Source: Acidobacteriota bacterium (GTDB lineage: Bacteria > Acidobacteriota > Terriglobia > Acidiferrales > UBA7541). Taken from it: a stretch of 64,000 bases of DNA. Below, in pieces: positions 60,125 through 64,000 of the stretch; position 1 is the first letter of the stretch; every line of letters begins with the position of its first letter. The notes below the pieces were generated by a model. The model made no database searches. It was given only the letters and a program-made list of their open reading frames with translations, and was not told the DNA's origin. Both the position numbers and the translations under genes were made by a program. The DNA is taken from positions 1 through 64,000 of the forward strand of contig JACQDE010000062.1 in the NCBI GenBank assembly GCA_016201285.1, in the 5' to 3' direction.

Positions 60125-61348
60125 ATGCGCCGAGTTTTCTTGGGGATGTTTCTGTTGTTTCTGGCGACCGCGGCGGCTTTTGGGCAATCCAGCAAGCGCA
60201 AAGGTGGAGCGGAAGGAAAAACTGCGCCGCGCTATCTTTACGTCTGGGCTGGGCACGATGCCCGCACCGAATCGGATGCGATGCTCGTCGTAGACATCAC
60301 AGCCGGGTCGCCCACCTATGGCAAAGTGGTTCGAGCGGTTTCGGTCGGCTCGATCGGCAATGAGCCCCATCATATCGGATTGAGTCCCGACGGGGGCACA
60401 ATCGTCGCTGGAGGCTTGCTGAGCGGACGCGTCTTCTTCTTCGATATCAAGGGTGATGCCGCGCGCCCGCGCCTGGCGAAGGTGTTTGAAGCGGCTCAAC
60501 TCGGTCTGGGGGTGGCCGACGAAGTCAAGCCTCTCGCCGACCGGGGAGTGCTTGTCAGCATGATGGGCGATCATCACGCGGCTTCGCCCGGCGGCATGGT
60601 GCTGTTCGACGCCAAAATGGAGATGGTCTCCCACGGCCCCCATGATCCGCCGGACCACGATCTAAACATCCACGACTTCGACATCGTACCCTCGGCCAAC
60701 CTGCTGCTGACCACCGACTTCGTCATCCCGCACACGCTGATTGAGGGCGCGCCGCAGGTGCGCGACACCGTGCGGCTCTGGGACCTCAACCAACTGCGCA
60801 TCCTTCACACGTTGCACGTCGGAAAGGGCCCCTGGATCACGAAGTTCATCCCAGGCACAAAGCTGGCGATGGTTTCCTGCTTTGTGGACGGCACCCTCTG
60901 GCTTGTGGACGCCGGGGCGAATCCGCCCACTGCGAAGCAGGTGTACGATTTCGACGGCGACCAGAACAACTCGATGCCTTCCATCATGGAGATCAGCCGC
61001 GACGGCAAGTGGCTGTTTGAAGCGCTCTACGGACATGACCAAGTCGTGCAACTCGACATCTCCGAGCCGGCCAAGCCGCGCCGGGCGAGCGAAGTCATCA
61101 CCGGCAAGGGTCCGCACTACATCCGGCTCTCACCGGATGGCCGCTCGCTGTTCGTCTCCAACTACTTCGTGGAGGCCGGAAAGACCGTCCTGAAGGGGGA
61201 TAACCACGTCAAGCGGATCGAAGTCACTGCCAAAGGGCTGGAACTGGACAAGGGTTTCGACGTCGATCTGAACGGCTCCGGCGCCTACGTTGCCGGTGTA
61301 AAAGCCCCTTCGGGCGCCATGCGACCCCACGGCCTCGTGGTTCACTAG
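60125..61348 (+). CDS. Exported SBP56-family (selenium-binding protein / methanethiol oxidase-like) beta-propeller
   Basis: 407 residues. Signal peptide LGMFLLFLATAAAFGQ. Segments resembling selenium-binding protein 1/methanethiol oxidase: LVVDITAGSPTYGKVVRAVS, GNEPHHIGLSPDGGTIVAGG, MMGDHHAASPGGMVLFDAKM, DLNIHDFDIVPSANLLLTTD, and C-terminal AMRPHGLVVH. The metal His residues seen in the family (EPHH, DHDLNIHDFD) are retained; the Cys thought to bind selenium is not obvious. It may oxidise small thiols in the periplasm, or be a structural propeller. Confidence 0.72.
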   Translation: MRRVFLGMFLLFLATAAAFGQSSKRKGGAEGKTAPRYLYVWAGHDARTESDAMLVVDITAGSPTYGKVVRAVSVGSIGNEPHHIGLSPDGGTIVAGGLLSGRVFFFDIKGDAARPRLAKVFEAAQLGLGVADEVKPLADRGVLVSMMGDHHAASPGGMVLFDAKMEMVSHGPHDPPDHDLNIHDFDIVPSANLLLTTDFVIPHTLIEGAPQVRDTVRLWDLNQLRILHTLHVGKGPWITKFIPGTKLAMVSCFVDGTLWLVDAGANPPTAKQVYDFDGDQNNSMPSIMEISRDGKWLFEALYGHDQVVQLDISEPAKPRRASEVITGKGPHYIRLSPDGRSLFVSNYFVEAGKTVLKGDNHVKRIEVTAKGLELDKGFDVDLNGSGAYVAGVKAPSGAMRPHGLVVH

Positions 61349-61459
61349 CGCATCCGAGCAGCGCCTCTGGTACGGACCCTGTGCCAGCAAGCTGGCGGTC
61401 GCCGCGGCAACCACGGCGGAATTCCGAAGCGTCGGGGTCGGGAGCCTGTCCCGCAAAAC

Positions 61460-61480
61460 GCACAGGCTGGAAGCCTGTGC
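61460..61480. repeat. GCACAGGCT/AGCCTGTGC palindrome
   Basis: 9-bp arms at 61460-61468 and 61472-61480 with a 3-nt loop, immediately after the glcF stop. Same family as 10256, 24263 and the coding copy at 28503. Confidence 0.6.
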
Positions 61481-62781
61481 TACATGGCGCGATCCAGCAA
61501 TTCGACGACGTGAAGGATTTCTTGGCCGGTGTGGTGGAGGGCGGCGCCGGCGCGGAGCTGCAGGAGGCAGCCGGGGTTGGCGGTGACGATCACTGGCGCT
61601 TTCGTCGCCGCTGCGTAGCGCATTTTTTCTTCCAGGATTTCCATGGACGCGGTGTTCTGTGTGACGTTGTAGATGCCGGCGGAGCCGCAGCAGTCATCGG
61701 AGCGAAACATTTCGATGAGCTCGACGCCGGGGACGGCGCGGATGAGTTTTCGTGGCGCGTCCTTGATGCGCTGGCCGTGGGCGAGGTGGCAGGAGTCCTG
61801 ATAGGTGACGCGGAGAGAGAGTTCGCGCATGGGGGCGGTGAGGCCGAGGTCGGCGAGGAATTCACTGATGTCGCGCATTTTGGCAAAAAAGGCTTCCGCC
61901 TGCGGGTGGGCCGGATCGCCTCCGGCAAAAAGATGAGGATATTCTTTCAGGGTGGAGCCGCAGCCGGCGGCGTTGGTAACGATGGCGTCGAAGCTCTCGC
62001 GGAGGAAGACGTCCATGTTGGCGCGGGCGAGGTCGCGGGCGACGTCGCGGACGCCGGCGTGCACAGCGAGCGCGCCGCAGCAGAGCTGTCCACCGGGCAC
62101 GACGACCTCGCAGCCGTTCGCGGTAAGCACGCGGATAGTCGCTTCGTTGAGTTTGGTAAAGGTCACCTGCGCGATGCAGCCGGCGAAAAAGGCCACGCGG
62201 GCGCGCTGCGGGCCTTGTGCCGGAAAGGTCTGGCCGAGCTCCGAGAAAAAAAATCTGTCGTCGATGCGGGGCATGAGGCGCTCGCGCGCGTCGAGGCCGA
62301 GCAGCTTGAGCACGCCGGCGCCGCGAGCGAGCGTGTTGAGGCCGGAGCGCTGGTAGAACTTCAGGAGGCGCGCGACGGCAGCAATGCGCCGCGGGTAGGG
62401 CAGCAGTTGGCGGAGGAAAGCGTCACGCGCGAGGCGGGAAAACAGCCCGCGCGGGTGCTGCTGTTCGATCTGCGCGCGGGCGAATTCGACCAGCTTGCCG
62501 TATTCAACGCCGGAGGGGCAGGCGGTTTCGCACGCGCGGCAGTCCAGACAGCGGTCAATGTGCGTGACGAAGCCGTCGCCCAGCTCGAGCTCGCCCTGGT
62601 CCACCAGCAGCATCTGGCGGATGCGCCCGCGCGGCGAATCCGCCTCCATGCCCCACAGCCGATAAGTTGGGCAATGATTCAGGCAGAGGCCGCAGTGGAC
62701 GCAGCGAGCGTAGTCGTCCCAGCTCGGCTTGTCGTCGCCGACAAAGCCCCTTAACTGTTTCTGTGTGCGCGTTTCCGTCAT
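61480..62781 (-). CDS. glcF: Glycolate oxidase iron-sulfur subunit
   Basis: 433 residues. Two [4Fe-4S] ferredoxin motifs CVHCGLCLNHCPTYR near 22-36 and CLDCRACETACPSG near 79-92, then two CCG domains (YQDSCHLAHGQ, CCGSAGIYNV). Passes electrons from glycolate oxidation to the quinone pool at the membrane. Its neighbour is the FAD subunit GlcE, on the same strand 36 nt upstream. Confidence 0.92.
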   Translation of the reverse strand: MTETRTQKQLRGFVGDDKPSWDDYARCVHCGLCLNHCPTYRLWGMEADSPRGRIRQMLLVDQGELELGDGFVTHIDRCLDCRACETACPSGVEYGKLVEFARAQIEQQHPRGLFSRLARDAFLRQLLPYPRRIAAVARLLKFYQRSGLNTLARGAGVLKLLGLDARERLMPRIDDRFFFSELGQTFPAQGPQRARVAFFAGCIAQVTFTKLNEATIRVLTANGCEVVVPGGQLCCGALAVHAGVRDVARDLARANMDVFLRESFDAIVTNAAGCGSTLKEYPHLFAGGDPAHPQAEAFFAKMRDISEFLADLGLTAPMRELSLRVTYQDSCHLAHGQRIKDAPRKLIRAVPGVELIEMFRSDDCCGSAGIYNVTQNTASMEILEEKMRYAAATKAPVIVTANPGCLLQLRAGAALHHTGQEILHVVELLDRAM

Positions 62782-62817
62782 TCGCGGGCCGATTTTCGAA
62801 TTTCGTTTTTCGATCTT

Positions 62818-64000
62818 CTAGATGCCGCCGTAAAAGCGTCCGGGGCTGAGGATGCCGCGCGGGTCGAATTCGTTTTTCAGACTGCGCATCAGCACGAGGT
62901 CGGCGCGAGGCGTGCCCCAGACGCTGACCTTGCGCTTCAGCTCCGTTGGGCAGAATTCGATCATGGCGCTGCCGCCGGCGCGGTGCGCGGCGTCGAAAAT
63001 TTCGGCGCAGGCTTGTGCGAGGCGTTGCCGCGTGCCTTCATCTTGCGAAGCCGGCAAGAGCGCCAGATAGATGACGCCCGCCGCGCGGAGCAGCACGGCG
63101 CTGGGCAGTTCGTGTTGCGCGGTGATCTTTCCGCAGTCGCCGAGCATCTGACCGAATTGCGCGGGCAGGATGTTGATCTTCAGAGTCGCCGCCGAAGGCG
63201 CCTGATGGAGAACGGCGCCACAGAATCGACGAACATAGCCCCACTCCAGGCAATCATCTTCGCTAAGTTGTGCGAAAGGTCCGCGCAGGGGGCGGGCTTG
63301 GTCGAATGCGGCCGCCTGGGAGGCATGCGCGAGGGTTTCCAGGTCGCGGCGATGGCGCTCCACCACCTGCTCGTTTCCGCCCGTGCCGACCAGCACGGTC
63401 CATTCTTTTTCGGAAAAGCCGGGAGAAGGCGGTCGGAACGTCATGGCAAAGGTTTCTGGCTCGCCGCGTTCCCGGCGGGCCTTGGATTCCCGCTCCATGA
63501 TTTCCAGGATTTCTTCTTCAGAGTACTCCCGGGCGCCTGCCGGCGCGAGGGAGTTCAGCAAGCGGGCAGCTTCAGGAGAAACGATGTCGAGAGCGCGGGG
63601 CTGGAGCTGCGAGGCGGCGATGGCGCGGCGGAACGCGAGGGCGTCGTCGAGAGTGGCGAAGCGTACGAGGTACGTCGCCGTGACGGGGGGAAGTGGGAAC
63701 GTGCGGAAATTCGCGCTGGTGATGATGCCGAGCGTGCCGAACGAGCCGATCATCAGCTTGTGGATGTCGTAGCCGGCGACGCTTTTCACCACGCGGCCGC
63801 CGCTCTTGGTGCGCACTCCTTCGCCGGTGACAAATTCCAGCCCGAGCAGGAAGTCGCGCGCGGTGCCGAAGGCGTGGCGCAGAGGCCCCGAAGAATTTGT
63901 TGCCAGAATGCCGCCGATGGTGGCGAAGCCGCCGAAGTGGGAGTCAAGCGGCAGGAATTGCCGCTGCTCGCGGAGTTGCTGGTTGAGAATGTTCAGCTGG
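62818..64000 (-). CDS. glcE: Glycolate oxidase FAD-binding subunit, cut by window end
   Basis: The frame continues to the right edge (start outside the window). Visible: DSHFGGFATIGGILATNSSG and GGRVVKSVAGYDIHKLMIGS, the PCMH FAD-binding domain motifs; FGTLGIITSANFRTFPLPPV; and the C-terminal FAD-oxidase domain ending KNEFDPRGILSPGRFYGGI. Partner of GlcF; GlcD is expected upstream outside the window. Confidence 0.88.
   Translation of the reverse strand, partial: QLNILNQQLREQRQFLPLDSHFGGFATIGGILATNSSGPLRHAFGTARDFLLGLEFVTGEGVRTKSGGRVVKSVAGYDIHKLMIGSFGTLGIITSANFRTFPLPPVTATYLVRFATLDDALAFRRAIAASQLQPRALDIVSPEAARLLNSLAPAGAREYSEEEILEIMERESKARRERGEPETFAMTFRPPSPGFSEKEWTVLVGTGGNEQVVERHRRDLETLAHASQAAAFDQARPLRGPFAQLSEDDCLEWGYVRRFCGAVLHQAPSAATLKINILPAQFGQMLGDCGKITAQHELPSAVLLRAAGVIYLALLPASQDEGTRQRLAQACAEIFDAAHRAGGSAMIEFCPTELKRKVSVWGTPRADLVLMRSLKNEFDPRGILSPGRFYGGI

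Overview
The window looks like a chromosomal segment of a diderm, high-GC environmental bacterium, most probably an Acidobacteriota member. The evidence is an lpxB gene, GC-rich and GC-ending codons almost throughout, PilZ-type proteins sharing a WGIAFP motif, and intergenic and even intragenic palindromic repeats (one reads AQALLPVP inside a protein) of the kind I associate with that phylum. The assignment is inferred from gene content, not from an rRNA.

Layout. 0.2-2.4 kb (minus): ECF sigma factor, zinc-finger anti-sigma and a secreted TPR protein. 2.6-19.4 kb (plus): a TetR-controlled catabolic cluster for an aromatic acyl-CoA. It holds three crotonases (one enoyl-CoA hydratase, one PaaG-like isomerase, one resembling cyclohexadienoyl-CoA hydratases), an aldehyde dehydrogenase, a BoxB-like diiron epoxidase, a two-subunit CoA transferase, a three-subunit 4-hydroxybenzoyl-CoA-reductase-type molybdoenzyme (HcrC, HcrA, HcrB), an amidohydrolase, a ferritin-like protein and a 3-hydroxyacyl-CoA dehydrogenase. 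Inside it sits a likely selenoprotein of the ArsC/Spx family: an in-frame TGA replaces the first Cys of the CxxC motif and a SECIS-like hairpin follows it. 19.7-22 kb (plus): macro-domain protein, arsenate reductase and a MidA-type methyltransferase.

22-38.2 kb (minus): a catalytically dead M1-peptidase homologue with TPRs, lpxB, a heterodimeric ABC exporter with one degenerate ATP site, three poorly known proteins, a 905-residue PilZ/coiled-coil protein, an Mpo1-like membrane protein, and the conserved set recR, ybaB, dnaX, SRP RNA. 38.4-46 kb: small genes, PilZ proteins and a patch of foreign composition carrying a glycosidase-like lipoprotein, a beta-propeller lipoprotein and gene-poor debris, then an M50 protease. 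46-53 kb: S9 peptidase, DUF1232 protein, a frame-broken amidinotransferase/dimethylargininase gene, tRNA-Gln, tRNA-Ser, an adenosine-specific-kinase family protein and small conserved proteins.

53-64 kb: a TetR regulator followed by a DevCAB-like ABC exporter and a short-chain dehydrogenase (plus), acetyl-CoA synthetase (minus), a secreted selenium-binding-protein-like propeller (plus), and glcF with a truncated glcE at the right edge (minus).

How the genes work together. HcrCAB could remove the para-hydroxyl from a 4-hydroxybenzoyl-CoA-like substrate. The diiron enzyme could then epoxidise the ring. The PaaG-like isomerase, the hydratases, the aldehyde dehydrogenase and the hydroxyacyl-CoA dehydrogenase could carry the product towards beta-oxidation, with the CoA transferase activating acids. 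Acetyl-CoA synthetase and glycolate oxidase are separate central-carbon functions. Neither a BoxA/BoxC pair nor a benzoyl-CoA reductase is present, so the pathway is either a hybrid or completed elsewhere in the genome.
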